From NCBI GenBank assembly GCA_030525745.1, contig JAUNED010000016.1, positions 1 through 43,600 on the forward strand: a stretch of 43,600 bases of DNA, in the 5' to 3' direction. Each line of letters opens with the position of its first letter. Position 1 is the first letter of the stretch. This DNA is from Lonepinella koalarum. GTDB lineage: Bacteria; Pseudomonadota; Gammaproteobacteria; Enterobacterales; Pasteurellaceae. The notes under the pieces were generated by a model that did not search any database, had not been told where the DNA came from, and worked only from the letters and a program-made list of their open reading frames with translations. Position numbers and translations under genes: made by a program. Shown in pieces: positions 16,829 through 26,284 of the stretch.

Positions 16829-17743
16829 ATGGAATTTACGCCAAATAAGCCTATTAATCCCTTACATCAATCTTTTAAGGTTATCGCTTTAGTCGGCCGT
16901 CCACGCCACGATCAAACTTTACAAATGCATAAAGCCTTATTTCATTGGTTATTAGAACGCGGTTATCAGGTTTTAGTGGAAACTGATGTCGGACAAGCCT
17001 TAAACCTTCCTATAAATAATATTGCCGATTTAGATTATATCGGGCAAAACGCGCAACTGGCGATTGTTATTGGTGGAGACGGCAATATGTTAGGCCGTGC
17101 ACGAATTTTAGCCAAGTACGGAATTGCATTGATAGGTATTAACCGCGGTAATTTAGGTTTTCTAACGGATATTGATCCCAAAAATGCCTATGCACAACTC
17201 GAAGCCTGTTTAAGCGGCGAATTCGTTATTGAAGAGCGCTTTTTGTTAAATGTTAATGTAGAACGCAACGGTCAGATAATTTCCGCAGGCAATGCCATCA
17301 ATGAAGTCGTTATCCATCCTGCTAAAATTGCCCATATGATCGATTTCCATGTTTATATTGATGATAAATTTGCTTTTTCACAACGTTCAGACGGCTTAAT
17401 TATTGCAACACCGACAGGTTCAACGGCTTACTCACTTTCTGCCGGAGGACCTATTTTAACGCCACAACTCAATGCAATTGCCTTAGTACCAATGTTCCCG
17501 CATACACTCTCATCCCGCCCATTAGTCATAGACGGTAACAGCAAAATTTCACTACGTTTCGCTGAATATATCACCGCACTTTTAGAAGCCAATTGTGATA
17601 GCCAACTACCATTAGAATTCCGCAGTGATGATATAATCACAGTATCTAAAAGTCCATATAAATTACCTCTACTACATTTACATAATTACAATTATTACAA
17701 TGTGTTAAGCTCAAAATTAGGTTGGCTAAAAAAATTATTCTAG
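16829..17743 (+). CDS. nadK: NAD kinase
   Basis: Phosphorylates NAD to NADP with ATP in the cytoplasm. The signature motifs are all present: [11 protein letters not shown] (about 82-92), [27 protein letters not shown] and [22 protein letters not shown]. The C-terminus ends [12 protein letters not shown], as in E. coli. The open frame reaches 16784, but the ATG at 16829 (MEFTPNKP) gives 304 residues, closer to the family (E. coli 292). Neither start has a good Shine-Dalgarno. A USS (17573-17581) lies near the 3' end. It is followed by recN, the same order as in E. coli. Confidence 0.95.
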   Translation: MEFTPNKPINPLHQSFKVIALVGRPRHDQTLQMHKALFHWLLERGYQVLVETDVGQALNLPINNIADLDYIGQNAQLAIVIGGDGNMLGRARILAKYGIALIGINRGNLGFLTDIDPKNAYAQLEACLSGEFVIEERFLLNVNVERNGQIISAGNAINEVVIHPAKIAHMIDFHVYIDDKFAFSQRSDGLIIATPTGSTAYSLSAGGPILTPQLNAIALVPMFPHTLSSRPLVIDGNSKISLRFAEYITALLEANCDSQLPLEFRSDDIITVSKSPYKLPLLHLHNYNYYNVLSSKLGWLKKLF

Positions 17744-17763
17744 GCTTTTCATAAAAAACACTT

Positions 17764-17804
17764 TACTGTATAAAAAAATAACACTATATTAATAATCATA
17801 TAGT
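17764..17804 (+). promoter_or_regulatory. recN promoter region with LexA-like half-box and palindrome
   Basis: TACTGTAT (17764-17771) is a perfect left half of the LexA operator, but the right half (AAATAACA) is degenerate; the whole matches about 14 of 20 positions. Directly downstream, ACTATAT / ATATAGT (17783-17789, 17798-17804) is a perfect 7-bp inverted repeat with an 8-bp spacer, ending 2 bp before the Shine-Dalgarno AAGGAG. recN is strongly SOS-induced in E. coli, so one of these may be the LexA site. Confidence 0.4.
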
Positions 17805-17815
17805 AAGGAGTTTTT

Positions 17816-19486
17816 ATGCTAACCCAATTAACCATCAATAATTTTGCAATCGTCCGCCATTTAGATATTGAATTTACCCGAGGCATGTCCGTCATTACAG
17901 GAGAGACCGGTGCAGGAAAATCCATTGCTATTGATGCATTAGGATTATGTTTGGGACAACGCACAGAAATGACGATGCTACGTAATAGCGATGAACGTGT
18001 TGATGTTTGTGCCACTTTTTACGTATCAGAACAAAGCCCAGCATTTCATTGGCTCAACGACCAAGAATTACAAGATCAGGATAATCCTGAAAATTGTATT
18101 TTACGCCGTATTATCAATACAGACGGGCGCTCCAAGGCATTTATTAACAGCACACCGGTTTCTGCTGCACAATTGAAAGAACTCGGACAATATTTAATTC
18201 ATATTAACGGGCAACATGCCTCTCAACTCCTCTTAAAAAATGAGTTTCAATTACAAACTTTAGATACTTTCTGTTCTCACACTGCTCTTTTAAAACAAAT
18301 GCGTGAAGATTATCAACAATGGAAAACCTTACAACATCAAGTCATCACATTCCAACAAAAATGTGCAGAAAATGAAGCTCGAAAACAGCTATTACAGTAT
18401 CAAGTTAATGAATTGAACGAATTTAATTTACAACCGAATGAATTTTTAGAATTAGAAGAAGATCATAAACGCCTCTCCAACAGCGAACAATTAACCTCGC
18501 TTTCTCAATCATTACTGCAACTGTTAAGTGAAAATGAAACGGTGAGTGCAGACAGCTTACTTTACCGCGCTACACAACAACTTGAAGAATTATGTGAATT
18601 GGATAACCGTTACAATGATGTACAAACCATGTTGCAAGAAGCATTAATTCAAGTACAAGAAGCCACAAGTGAAATACAACATTTATCTGCCAATATAGAT
18701 CAAGATCCTTATTTACTGGCAGAAATTGAACAACGAATGGGGCAAACTATCCAATTGGCCCGTAAACATCATATCCGTCCTGAAAACTTAGTAGAGTTTC
18801 ACCAAAATTTACAAAACGAACTGGCCACATTAGTGAATTTCTCAGAAAGCGAAGAAACGCTTATAGCTAAAGAAACCGAAGCAAAAAGCAAAATGCTACA
18901 AACAGTTGCTGCACTTCATCAAAGCCGTCAGAAAGGGGCAGAAAAACTGGCCGAAAAAGTGACACAAGCCATCAAACAACTTGCTATGGAAAATGCTGAA
19001 TTTTCTATCTCCTTTGTCACAGATTACGATAATATTTCAAGTAATGGTGCAGATAACATCAGTTTTATGCTTCGTAGTAATCTCGGGCAACCAATACAAT
19101 CTTTATCAAAAACTGCATCAGGCGGTGAGCTTTCTCGGATTGCCTTGGCTATCCAAACACTAACTGCCGATAAATCAGATATTCCAACCTTGATTTTTGA
19201 TGAAATCGATGTAGGAATCAGTGGTTCAACGGCTAATGTTGTCGGCAAATTGCTACGTAAATTAGGCAAAAAATGCCAAGTGATTTGCGTAACGCATTTA
19301 CCCCAAGTTGCAAGTCAAGGGCATCATCACTTTAAAGTAGAAAAATTCATTACTGATAATAAAACAGAAACAAAAATGACCGCACTTTCAGACCAAGAAC
19401 GCATTAACGCTATTGCACAATTACTCGGTGGAAGTAAAATTACTGAAACGACATTAGCAAATGCAGAAGAAATGTTAGCTCAATAA
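17816..19486 (+). CDS. recN: DNA repair protein RecN
   Basis: SMC-like ATPase acting in double-strand-break repair. The N-terminal half of the ATPase has the Walker A GETGAGKS (29-36). Two long coiled-coil stretches follow (about 155-225 and 310-385). The C-terminal half has the ABC signature SGGELSRIALA (about 434-444) and Walker B TLIFDEIDVG. Length 556 matches E. coli (553). AAGGAG lies 6 nt before the ATG. A USS (19379-19387) is inside the gene. Probably transcribed alone; SOS control is likely but the operator is not canonical. Confidence 0.96.
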   Translation: MLTQLTINNFAIVRHLDIEFTRGMSVITGETGAGKSIAIDALGLCLGQRTEMTMLRNSDERVDVCATFYVSEQSPAFHWLNDQELQDQDNPENCILRRIINTDGRSKAFINSTPVSAAQLKELGQYLIHINGQHASQLLLKNEFQLQTLDTFCSHTALLKQMREDYQQWKTLQHQVITFQQKCAENEARKQLLQYQVNELNEFNLQPNEFLELEEDHKRLSNSEQLTSLSQSLLQLLSENETVSADSLLYRATQQLEELCELDNRYNDVQTMLQEALIQVQEATSEIQHLSANIDQDPYLLAEIEQRMGQTIQLARKHHIRPENLVEFHQNLQNELATLVNFSESEETLIAKETEAKSKMLQTVAALHQSRQKGAEKLAEKVTQAIKQLAMENAEFSISFVTDYDNISSNGADNISFMLRSNLGQPIQSLSKTASGGELSRIALAIQTLTADKSDIPTLIFDEIDVGISGSTANVVGKLLRKLGKKCQVICVTHLPQVASQGHHHFKVEKFITDNKTETKMTALSDQERINAIAQLLGGSKITETTLANAEEMLAQ

Positions 19487-19514
19487 TCAATGATGTATTT
19501 TAGATAAAAATCGG

Positions 19515-19520
19515 TATAAT
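19515..19520 (+). promoter_or_regulatory. Candidate -10 element for the yciC-yciB-yciA unit
   Basis: A perfect TATAAT (19515-19520) lies 28 bp before the yciC ATG and 29 bp after the recN stop. The -35 region is poor (TGATGT at 18 bp spacing). It is the only promoter-like sequence between recN and this operon. Confidence 0.4.
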
Positions 19521-19547
19521 AAGGCGTTTTTTCAAATAAGGATTATT

Positions 19548-20297
19548 ATGCCAATTAATTTTACTTCTCTTTTCCAAGACAGTTGGAACTTTATGCGAAA
19601 TCAAAAAACATTGGTTTATCGCTTTCTCTTTATTTATACATTATTTTCGCTTGCAAGTTACGCATTAAACGCGAATTTACTCAATAATACGGAAATCTCA
19701 ACTAATACATCGGAACAAATATTACAAAATATTGCGCTTTCCGACATTGCCTTAATGTATATAGTACAACAAACGTCTTTTCTATTTTTAAACAGCTGGA
19801 CAATGTTAAGCGTCGATCAAATCAACCGCCAACAATCTCTTAATTTAAGCCAAAGTTTTAGTGCCGCATTAAGTAAATTTATCGGTGTAATCACCTTAAA
19901 TCTTCTTTTAATTTTACCTCTATCTCTGATTGTATTAGATATTTTCAGTTCAATTTTCACCCATCGTTCACCATCAATGTTTGCTTTACCCGGCATGATT
20001 TTCGGTATTTTTGTTTTCATTCGCTTATTCTTAGCTCCAATCGCCTATTTATTAGATGATCAAAAATGGTCCAAAGCCATTGGATTTATTTGGCAAAGTG
20101 GTATAAAACGAAGTAGTACATTATTGCTTTTTTGTCTAATCACTCAATTTTTATTCGGTTTAATTGCACAGTCACTAAATGCCTTAGCAAATAACAGCTT
20201 TTTACCTGTAGTTGCAGCTACTTTGCTTGCGGCATTACACTTATTCAACCTCATTCTCACTTATCGTTTTTACCGCTTATTTACTCAAAAGGCATAA
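19548..20297 (+). CDS. yciC: YciC family membrane protein
   Basis: A 249-residue inner-membrane protein with about six hydrophobic segments (about 25-45, 65-90, 110-130, 145-170, 195-215 and 220-240). The start [19 protein letters not shown] and the overall layout match E. coli YciC, although identity is modest. The function is unknown. It is the first of three genes with almost no gaps: its stop is followed after one base by the yciB ATG. In E. coli yciC, yciB and yciA are also neighbours, which supports the call. Confidence 0.82.
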   Translation: MPINFTSLFQDSWNFMRNQKTLVYRFLFIYTLFSLASYALNANLLNNTEISTNTSEQILQNIALSDIALMYIVQQTSFLFLNSWTMLSVDQINRQQSLNLSQSFSAALSKFIGVITLNLLLILPLSLIVLDIFSSIFTHRSPSMFALPGMIFGIFVFIRLFLAPIAYLLDDQKWSKAIGFIWQSGIKRSSTLLLFCLITQFLFGLIAQSLNALANNSFLPVVAATLLAALHLFNLILTYRFYRLFTQKA

Positions 20298-20298
20298 T

Positions 20299-20844
20299 AT
20301 GAAGCAATTATTTGAATTCTTGCCCGTTATTTTATTCTATATCGTATATAAATTATACGATATGCAGACAGCTGCTATCACACTTGTGGTAGCCACTGTC
20401 CTACAAATGCTCATATTTAAACTCAAATATGGAAAAATTGAGAAAAAACAAGCAATTATGGGGGGAGCCATCGTATTTTTCGGCTGTTTAACCGCATATT
20501 TCAATGATGTTCGCTATTTGCAATGGCGGGTAACTATTGTTTACAGCATTTTTGCTACTATCTTGCTGGTTGCTCAATTTGGTTTCAAAACCCCTTTAAT
20601 TCAAAAATTATTAGGTAAAGAAATACATCTACCTGACTCCATGTGGCATAAATTAAATTTGGGCTGGGCAATATTATTTATACTTTGTGTCATATTAAAT
20701 ATCTATATCAGTCAAAATCTATCAGAGGAAATTTGGGTTAATTTCAAATCTTTCGGGATTTTATGTATGATGTTGGTTGGTGTTGTTTTAAGTGGAATTT
20801 ATATGTATCCATATTTAGCAAAACAGAAAAAAGAGGAAAATTAA
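20299..20844 (+). CDS. yciB: Septation protein A / intracellular septation protein (YciB, IspZ)
   Basis: A 181-residue inner-membrane protein with five hydrophobic segments. [21 protein letters not shown] at the start, LQWRVTIVY in the centre and [14 protein letters not shown] are YciB hallmarks. YciB (IspZ in Shigella) affects cell envelope synthesis and division; its exact activity is debated. A longer frame from 20212 overlaps yciC, but the ATG at 20299 fits the family. The stop TAA overlaps the yciA ATG by one base (TAATG). Confidence 0.93.
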   Translation: MKQLFEFLPVILFYIVYKLYDMQTAAITLVVATVLQMLIFKLKYGKIEKKQAIMGGAIVFFGCLTAYFNDVRYLQWRVTIVYSIFATILLVAQFGFKTPLIQKLLGKEIHLPDSMWHKLNLGWAILFILCVILNIYISQNLSEEIWVNFKSFGILCMMLVGVVLSGIYMYPYLAKQKKEEN

Positions 20845-21281
20845 TGACTTCAACTTCTCGTCAGCCTGATGGTTCCTTGATTTTACGCACATTAGCAATG
20901 CCCTCCGATACCAATGCAAATGGCGATATCTTCGGTGGTTGGATTATGTCTCAAATGGATATGGGGGGAGCAATTCTTGCCAAAGAAATCGCCAAAGGAC
21001 GTGTTGTAACCGTTTGTGTTGATAAAATTACATTTTTACGCCCAATCTCTGTTGGCGATGTGGTCTGTTGTTACGGAAAACTCCTAAAAGTGGGGCGCAC
21101 TTCAATGCAAGTCAAAGTGGAAGTTTGGATAAAAAAAGTCTATCAAGGCACATCTGACCGACACTGTGTAACCGAAGCACTCTTTACTTATGTTGCTATT
21201 GATGAACAAGGTAAACCTCGAGCTGTACCCACCGAAAATAATCCGGAATTAATACAGGCGCTAGCACTAATAAACGGCTAA
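20844..21281 (+). CDS. yciA: Acyl-CoA thioesterase YciA
   Basis: Hot-dog-fold thioesterase of 145 residues hydrolysing acyl-CoA in the cytoplasm. The catalytic-region motif MPSDTNANGDIFGGWIMSQMD (about 17-37), HotDog helix DMGGAILAKEIAKGR and the later VCCYGKLLKVGRTSMQVKVEVW match E. coli YciA and H. influenzae HI0827, which has been studied as a broad-range thioesterase. The start is fixed by GAGG 7 nt upstream and the TAATG overlap with yciB. A longer frame from 20763 lies entirely inside yciB. A USS begins directly after the stop codon (21282-21290). Confidence 0.95.
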   Translation: MTSTSRQPDGSLILRTLAMPSDTNANGDIFGGWIMSQMDMGGAILAKEIAKGRVVTVCVDKITFLRPISVGDVVCCYGKLLKVGRTSMQVKVEVWIKKVYQGTSDRHCVTEALFTYVAIDEQGKPRAVPTENNPELIQALALING

Positions 21282-21393
21282 AAGTGCGGTTTAAAAATAT
21301 TGAATTTTAAATATCATTACATAAAAATAAGTTACCAAGACAATGACAAGAATTTAAAAATAGTTAATCAATTGAAAATATAAGGAAAACCTC

Positions 21394-21678
21394 ATGGAAT
21401 ATTTTGTTATTTTTGCCCAAGACAAAGAAAATGTATTAGAGAAACGACTTGAAGTCCGTCCACAACATTTAGCACGTTTAGAACAACTTAAATCGGAGGG
21501 ACGTTTACTGACAGCAGGCCCAACCCCTACTTTTGACGGTTCGAGTATAACAGGCTCATTGGTGATTGCTCAATTTCCCTCTTTACAAGATGCTGAAAAC
21601 TGGTTGCAATCAGATCCCTATGTAGAAGCTCAAGTTTATGCGGAAGCTGTCATTAAGCCTTTTAGAAAAGTTTTCTAA
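21394..21678 (+). CDS. yciI: YciI family protein
   Basis: A 94-residue small ferredoxin-like-fold protein closely resembling H. influenzae HI0828. [21 protein letters not shown] and [19 protein letters not shown] carry the conserved His and Asp thought to form an active site; [22 protein letters not shown] closes it. No reaction has been established for this subgroup. It follows yciA after 112 bp containing a USS, and AAGGAAAACC precedes the ATG. It ends at a strong USS-pair terminator. Confidence 0.92.
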   Translation: MEYFVIFAQDKENVLEKRLEVRPQHLARLEQLKSEGRLLTAGPTPTFDGSSITGSLVIAQFPSLQDAENWLQSDPYVEAQVYAEAVIKPFRKVF

Positions 21679-21681
21679 TGA

Positions 21682-21712
21682 AAAAAGTGCGGTAAATATT
21701 ACCGCACTTTTT
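21682..21712. terminator. Bidirectional terminator made of two inverted USS copies
   Basis: A 14-bp perfect stem AAAAAGTGCGGTAA / TTACCGCACTTTTT (21682-21695, 21699-21712) with a 3-nt loop. It lies between convergent yciI and the NlpC/P60 gene and ends in T-tracts on both strands. Confidence 0.9.
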
Positions 21713-21730
21713 ATATGTAGAAATAGCACA

Positions 21731-22285
21731 TTAAAGCACTCGGCGGGATTGTGTATAGTTTCTTGCCCAATATTGTTCATCCATTGAGCTAATGGTAACG
21801 CCTTGTGATGTACTTGCATGCATAAATTTTCCATTTCCTAAATAAATGCCAACATGATTATTTTTACGGAAAAATACTAAATCACCTTGCTTGAGTTCAT
21901 TTTTACTTATTTTTTGACCAATCTGTTTTTGTTCAGCAGTCGAACGAGGTAAAGAAATACCATATGCCTTATCAAAGATTTCTTGCATAAATGCCGAACA
22001 GTCAATACCATGTCGATCTGTTCCACCTAAACGATAACGAGTACCTGCCCATTGACGATAAATTTTATTGAGCTGAGTACTTTTCGCCCCTGTCAGAATT
22101 TGCGTGCCAACTTCCGTAGCATGTGCATTACTCGGTTGATTGGTTTTTAACGAACTAATTAATTGAGTAAGTTGCTCATCAGAAGTCGTTTGGCTTGTAT
22201 CTAAAGCGACTTTTGTAGTTTGAGTAGCAGAACAAGCCGATAATATAGAAACACTTAAAATAATAAAAATTTTCTTTAACATCAT
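21731..22285 (-). CDS. mepS: NlpC/P60 family lipoprotein, MepS (Spr)-like murein endopeptidase
   Basis: Predicted outer-membrane lipoprotein cutting peptide cross-links in murein to allow wall growth. The signal peptide ends in the lipobox LSAC with Cys18 as the lipidated residue. The NlpC/P60 domain (about 70-184) has the catalytic Cys96 in GIDCSAFMQ, His144 in NNHVGIYLGNG and His156 in KFMHASTS. The C-terminus YTQSRRVL resembles E. coli MepS (YNEARRVL). Length is 184 (E. coli 188). ATG at 22285 and 22282 are both possible and no clear Shine-Dalgarno is visible. Confidence 0.92.
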   Translation of the reverse strand: MMLKKIFIILSVSILSACSATQTTKVALDTSQTTSDEQLTQLISSLKTNQPSNAHATEVGTQILTGAKSTQLNKIYRQWAGTRYRLGGTDRHGIDCSAFMQEIFDKAYGISLPRSTAEQKQIGQKISKNELKQGDLVFFRKNNHVGIYLGNGKFMHASTSQGVTISSMDEQYWARNYTQSRRVL

Positions 22286-22413
22286 TGTAATTATTATGAA
22301 TAAATTTACATCATTTTTCTAAAGGCTAGATCCTACCTGAACAAATCAGAAATTACCAGCTTTTATTCATTTTTTATTCAAATTTGTGTTCATAATCTCT
22401 TTTTATGCAAACT

Positions 22414-23790
22414 TCAGCATAAAAATTGAATAATTACTCGCAATCCTTTTTGATTCCTCAGATTCTGTGTATTTTCTAACCGCACTTTATAACCATGTAG
22501 CTCAGCAATCCGAAAAACAATAGATAACCCCAAACCGGAACCTTTTTCATTTTGACCGGATGGACGATAAAAACGTTGCCCCAATTTAATTAAATCCTCT
22601 TCATCAACACCACCACCATTATCTTCGATAGTCAATTGATCTTGTTGCAAAACCACTTTTACTTCAGAATCAGATTGAACGTATTTTATTGCATTTTCCA
22701 ATAAGTTTCGTAGCATTAATCTAATCAATATCGGCTGTCCTTGTATATTTTGCTGATTATCTAAAAACGACATAGAAAAAAAGATACCTCTGCCCTCTGC
22801 TTGGCTTTGTAATTCATTAATAAGGGATATAAGCATATTTTGCCAATCAATCGGCTCCAAATCGGTTAATTCTGACAGCGTATCTAAACGGGATAAGAGT
22901 AACAATTGCTCAATGAGCTGCGTTGTACGATCAATGCCTTGCATCAAATTCGCCAACGCAGTTTGCCTCATCTTTTCATCATCACTGGCTAATTGAGCCA
23001 ATTCCGCTTGAATACGTAAGCCGGCAAGTGGACTACGCAATTCATGTGCCGCATCAGAAGTAAAACGACGCTCTCGTAATAATTGAGTTGAAGTGCGGTT
23101 AAAAAATTGATTTAACGTCACAATTAGTGGCTTAATTTCTGAAGGCATATTAGGAATATTCAAAGGAGAATGGTCTTCCGGTAAACGTTGTTCCATTTGA
23201 TCTTGAATTTGAGCTAAGGTTTTTAACTCTTTATTAATCAATAAAATAATGAATGTAATCAATAGCGGTAAACTGGCAAGCCAAATCCACAGTTGAGAAA
23301 AAACCACTTTTTCAACCAAATCTTCTCGGTAATCCATCTCCTGTCCAACAGCAATGAAAAGCCGGCCATCTGCAGAGGGGAGCCAAAAAATCCGCCATAT
23401 ATTCTCTTCACCTCGAGGTTTCACATGAGAAAACCCTTTTTCGGGAGCAAAAATAAAATGTCGTCCTTTAGCTTCATCAGCTAACAATAAATCACCTTGT
23501 GCTGTAAAAATGGCAAAAGAAAGAGCTTCTTCGTCATAGTCCGAGGGCAATTTTATTTGCTCATGAAAACCGCCACGCTTTTTACGTTCAATTAATATGT
23601 GCTTTAAATCTGTGGAGGCTAACCGTTTTGCCAGTAAAATTTGTTGCATATCAAAGAGTTCATTGATTTCTTTACGGGCCTGATACCATGCCGTTGCCGT
23701 TGCCCCCAACCAAATCAACACGGCTACCAGTGAAAGTAGCAACATGAGACGTAAACGTAGGCTATATTTACTAAAAATTCCACTCATCAC
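22414..23790 (-). CDS. qseC: Sensor histidine kinase QseC
   Basis: Inner-membrane sensor of the QseBC two-component system. It has a membrane segment at about 15-35, a periplasmic sensor region (about 36-165), a second membrane segment (about 166-186) and then a HAMP-like region. The phosphoacceptor His249 lies in [15 protein letters not shown], the N box in [11 protein letters not shown], and the ATP-lid motifs in EDNGGGV and GSGLGLSIV. The match with E. coli QseC is collinear, including [14 protein letters not shown] and [11 protein letters not shown]. Length is 458 (E. coli 449). Its ATG overlaps the qseB stop by 4 bases. Two USS copies (22479-22487, 23091-23099) lie inside. Confidence 0.94.
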   Translation of the reverse strand: MMSGIFSKYSLRLRLMLLLSLVAVLIWLGATATAWYQARKEINELFDMQQILLAKRLASTDLKHILIERKKRGGFHEQIKLPSDYDEEALSFAIFTAQGDLLLADEAKGRHFIFAPEKGFSHVKPRGEENIWRIFWLPSADGRLFIAVGQEMDYREDLVEKVVFSQLWIWLASLPLLITFIILLINKELKTLAQIQDQMEQRLPEDHSPLNIPNMPSEIKPLIVTLNQFFNRTSTQLLRERRFTSDAAHELRSPLAGLRIQAELAQLASDDEKMRQTALANLMQGIDRTTQLIEQLLLLSRLDTLSELTDLEPIDWQNMLISLINELQSQAEGRGIFFSMSFLDNQQNIQGQPILIRLMLRNLLENAIKYVQSDSEVKVVLQQDQLTIEDNGGGVDEEDLIKLGQRFYRPSGQNEKGSGLGLSIVFRIAELHGYKVRLENTQNLRNQKGLRVIIQFLC

Positions 23791-24446
23791 AACTCGCCTA
23801 ATTTGTAGCCAACGCCATGAATTGTGCGAATAAATTGCTTACCAAATTTTTGACGTAAATTATAAATATGTACTTCGAGAGCATTGCTACTCACTTCATC
23901 ATCCCAACTGTTTAATTTTTCTTCAATAAATGAGCGAGGTAAGGTTCGCTCTTTACTCAACATAAATAATTCAACTAATTGATATTCCTTTGATGTTAAA
24001 GGAATTTCTTTATCTAAAATACTAACTTTACGTAAATTTGGATCAAATTTCACTTCACCATGAAAAATGACCGCACTTCCTTGCCCATAACTACGACGAA
24101 TTAATGCTTGTAATCGTGCTACCACTTCCGCCAAAGCAAATGGCTTGCATAAATAGTCATCAGCTCCAAGTTGCAGGCCATTAACACGTTCATCAAGCGT
24201 ATCTCTTGCGGTTAAAATAAGTACAGGCACCATCTGCTTTTCTGCTCGCCATTGTTTTAGAATCTCTAATCCATCTATTTTCGGCAAAGTCAAATCCAAC
24301 ACTACGGCATCATAAGGTGCAGTACTTAATGCTTGGTAGCCGGTCTTACCGTCCTTAAACCAATCTACTGAAAATCCAAGCTTATTCAACCCAAGATGCA
24401 AGCCATTTCCAATTAAGGGATCATCTTCAATCAATAAAATTCGCAT
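23787..24446 (-). CDS. qseB: Response regulator transcription factor QseB
   Basis: OmpR/PhoB-type response regulator of 219 residues, partner of QseC. The receiver domain (1 to about 115) has acidic Asp8/Asp9, the phospho-acceptor Asp51 in [11 protein letters not shown] and Lys in [10 protein letters not shown]. The winged-helix DNA-binding domain (about 125-219) ends with [13 protein letters not shown]. It is co-transcribed with qseC through an ATGA overlap. In Aggregatibacter a ygiW gene precedes qseB; no such gene is here. A USS (24070-24078) lies inside the gene. Confidence 0.95.
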   Translation of the reverse strand: MRILLIEDDPLIGNGLHLGLNKLGFSVDWFKDGKTGYQALSTAPYDAVVLDLTLPKIDGLEILKQWRAEKQMVPVLILTARDTLDERVNGLQLGADDYLCKPFALAEVVARLQALIRRSYGQGSAVIFHGEVKFDPNLRKVSILDKEIPLTSKEYQLVELFMLSKERTLPRSFIEEKLNSWDDEVSSNALEVHIYNLRQKFGKQFIRTIHGVGYKLGEL

Positions 24447-24672
24447 AATTTTTACCGCTCTTTTCCTTAATAAAATACGATTAAAACAATTAAAACAATC
24501 AAAACTGAAAAAATGATTAACTCATTTGAATAGTTATGCTCCAACCATTGAAACATCTCATCATATTAAGCATAAATATCACACGCTATGAATATTGGAA
24601 TCGCAACCAAAACAACAGCGGTAAAATGATCAAAAAAATAACCGCACTTAATATCACTGCAACTTTAAATTG

Positions 24673-24870
24673 TCAATGTTGTGTTTTATGTCGGAAATGT
24701 TGCATTGCAAGATGCGTCCCCAGAAATCCACCAATGAAGCAAAAAGATAACAATAAATTTTCCTCAATACGCCATTGTTTTTGTTTCGCACGCTGTTTAT
24801 CCATATACATCAAAAAATAAGCGGCGATATTTACCGCCGCCAAATAAATAATTAAGGTTGACATAAACAT
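24673..24870 (-). CDS. DUF1294 family small membrane protein
   Basis: A 65-residue protein with a hydrophobic N-terminus (about 4-22), then YMDKQRAKQKQWRIEENLLL, a second hydrophobic stretch with GGFLGTHLAM, and the ending FRHKTQH. The patterns DK-A-----WRI-E--LL and RHKT are those of DUF1294, often found fused to a cold-shock domain elsewhere; its function is unknown. The ATG at 24870 overlaps the glyA stop by one base (TAATG), so translation is probably coupled to glyA. ATG at 24864 is an alternative start. Confidence 0.8.
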   Translation of the reverse strand: MFMSTLIIYLAAVNIAAYFLMYMDKQRAKQKQWRIEENLLLSFCFIGGFLGTHLAMQHFRHKTQH

Positions 24871-26135
24871 TAGTTGCTATATACAGGCAAACGTTTACAG
24901 ATTGCAAGAACTTTGATTTTTGTTGCTTCAATCACGGCATCTTCGTTTTCTGTCCCCATTGCGTCTAATACATCGCACATCCAACCAGCCAATTCTGTGA
25001 CATCTTGTTCATTAAAACCACGACGTGTCACAGAAGGTGTACCCACACGAATACCGGAAGTCACAAAAGGTTTTTGTGGATCATTAGGCACGGAGTTTTT
25101 ATTTACTGTGATATTTGCACGACCTAATGCTGCATCAGCCGCCTTACCGGTTTTACCTTGCTTGATAAAGCTGACCAAGAATAAGTGGTTTTCTGTACCA
25201 TTTGAAACCACCTCATACCCACGAGATTTAAATACTTCCACCATCGCTTTAGCATTTTTAATCACATTTTGTTGATAAATTTTATATTCCGGCTCTAATG
25301 CTTCTTTAAAACATACCGCTTTCGCTGCCATAATATGCACCAAAGGGCCACCTTGATTGGCCGGAAAAACAGAACTTTGTAATTTTTTGTACAATTCTTC
25401 GTCTTTTGCCGCAGATAAAATCAATCCACCTCGAGGTCCGCCTAAAGTTTTGTGGGTTGTCGTAGTGACCACATGAGCATGTGGAAGTGGGCTTGGATAT
25501 ACACCAGCAGCAATAAGTCCTGCAACATGAGCCATATCCACAAATAGATAAGCTCCGACTTCATCGGCAATTTCACGCATTTTTGCCCAATCTACCACTT
25601 GGGAATATGCAGAGAAGCCAGCAACCACCATTTTGGGCTTATGCTCTAAAGCCAATTGGCGGACTGCGTCATAATCAATCACTCCCTCAGCAGTAATGCC
25701 ATATAACACGGAATTATAAATTTTACCGGAAAAACTCACTTTCGCCCCATGAGTTAAGTGACCCCCATGAGCCAAATCCATACCTAAAATCGTGTCATAA
25801 GGCTGTAACAATGCACCATATACCGCGGCATTAGCTTGAGATCCCGAATGCGGCTGCACATTCACATAATCTGCACCAAATAACTCTTTTGCACGATCAA
25901 TGGCTAATTGTTCTACAATGTCTGCATACTCACAACCACCATAATAACGTTTTCCCGGATAACCCTCTGCATATTTATTGGTAAATTGGGAGCCTTGTGC
26001 TTCCATCACTCTCGGGCTAGCATAATTTTCAGATGCAATCAGCTCAATATGCTCTTCTTGACGACGGTTTTCATCTTGAATCGCTTGCCATAAGACAGGA
26101 TCATAATCTGCAATTGTCATGCTTTTTTTGAACAT
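24870..26135 (-). CDS. glyA: Serine hydroxymethyltransferase
   Basis: Pyridoxal-phosphate enzyme converting serine and tetrahydrofolate to glycine and methylene-tetrahydrofolate, the main one-carbon source for purines and methionine. Motifs include [45 protein letters not shown] and the cofactor lysine at about residue 230 in [14 protein letters not shown]. Length 421 against 417 in E. coli. AGAGGAAAACACC precedes the ATG. A 15-bp palindrome lies about 40-54 bp upstream. It shares the strand with purHD but is separated from it by a SIMPL gene. Confidence 0.97.
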   Translation of the reverse strand: MFKKSMTIADYDPVLWQAIQDENRRQEEHIELIASENYASPRVMEAQGSQFTNKYAEGYPGKRYYGGCEYADIVEQLAIDRAKELFGADYVNVQPHSGSQANAAVYGALLQPYDTILGMDLAHGGHLTHGAKVSFSGKIYNSVLYGITAEGVIDYDAVRQLALEHKPKMVVAGFSAYSQVVDWAKMREIADEVGAYLFVDMAHVAGLIAAGVYPSPLPHAHVVTTTTHKTLGGPRGGLILSAAKDEELYKKLQSSVFPANQGGPLVHIMAAKAVCFKEALEPEYKIYQQNVIKNAKAMVEVFKSRGYEVVSNGTENHLFLVSFIKQGKTGKAADAALGRANITVNKNSVPNDPQKPFVTSGIRVGTPSVTRRGFNEQDVTELAGWMCDVLDAMGTENEDAVIEATKIKVLAICKRLPVYSN

Positions 26136-26174
26136 GGTGTTTTCCTCTTTATGTAATGCTGGTAGATAAAACAG

Positions 26175-26189
26175 ATAAACGCCGTTTAT
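26175..26189. promoter_or_regulatory. 15-bp palindrome upstream of glyA, candidate operator
   Basis: ATAAACG-C-CGTTTAT is a perfect 7-bp inverted repeat around one base, 40-54 bp before the glyA ATG. PurR controls glyA in E. coli, but the PurR consensus has an even centre (AAACGTTT), so this site has a different spacing. The regulator is unknown. Confidence 0.4.
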
Positions 26190-26284
26190 TTCCCCGCATG
26201 TTTAATTAAAATTTATTCTCTCTTTTTCATTTAATCAATGAAAAAATCCACTTAATTTAGACCGCACTTTTAGCGCCCCTAAAC

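Noticed and set aside
24536-24820. 94-codon Cys-rich open frame on the plus strand
   Set aside because: It is the reverse of the DUF1294 gene and its tail region; the cysteines arise from the antisense of conserved codons.
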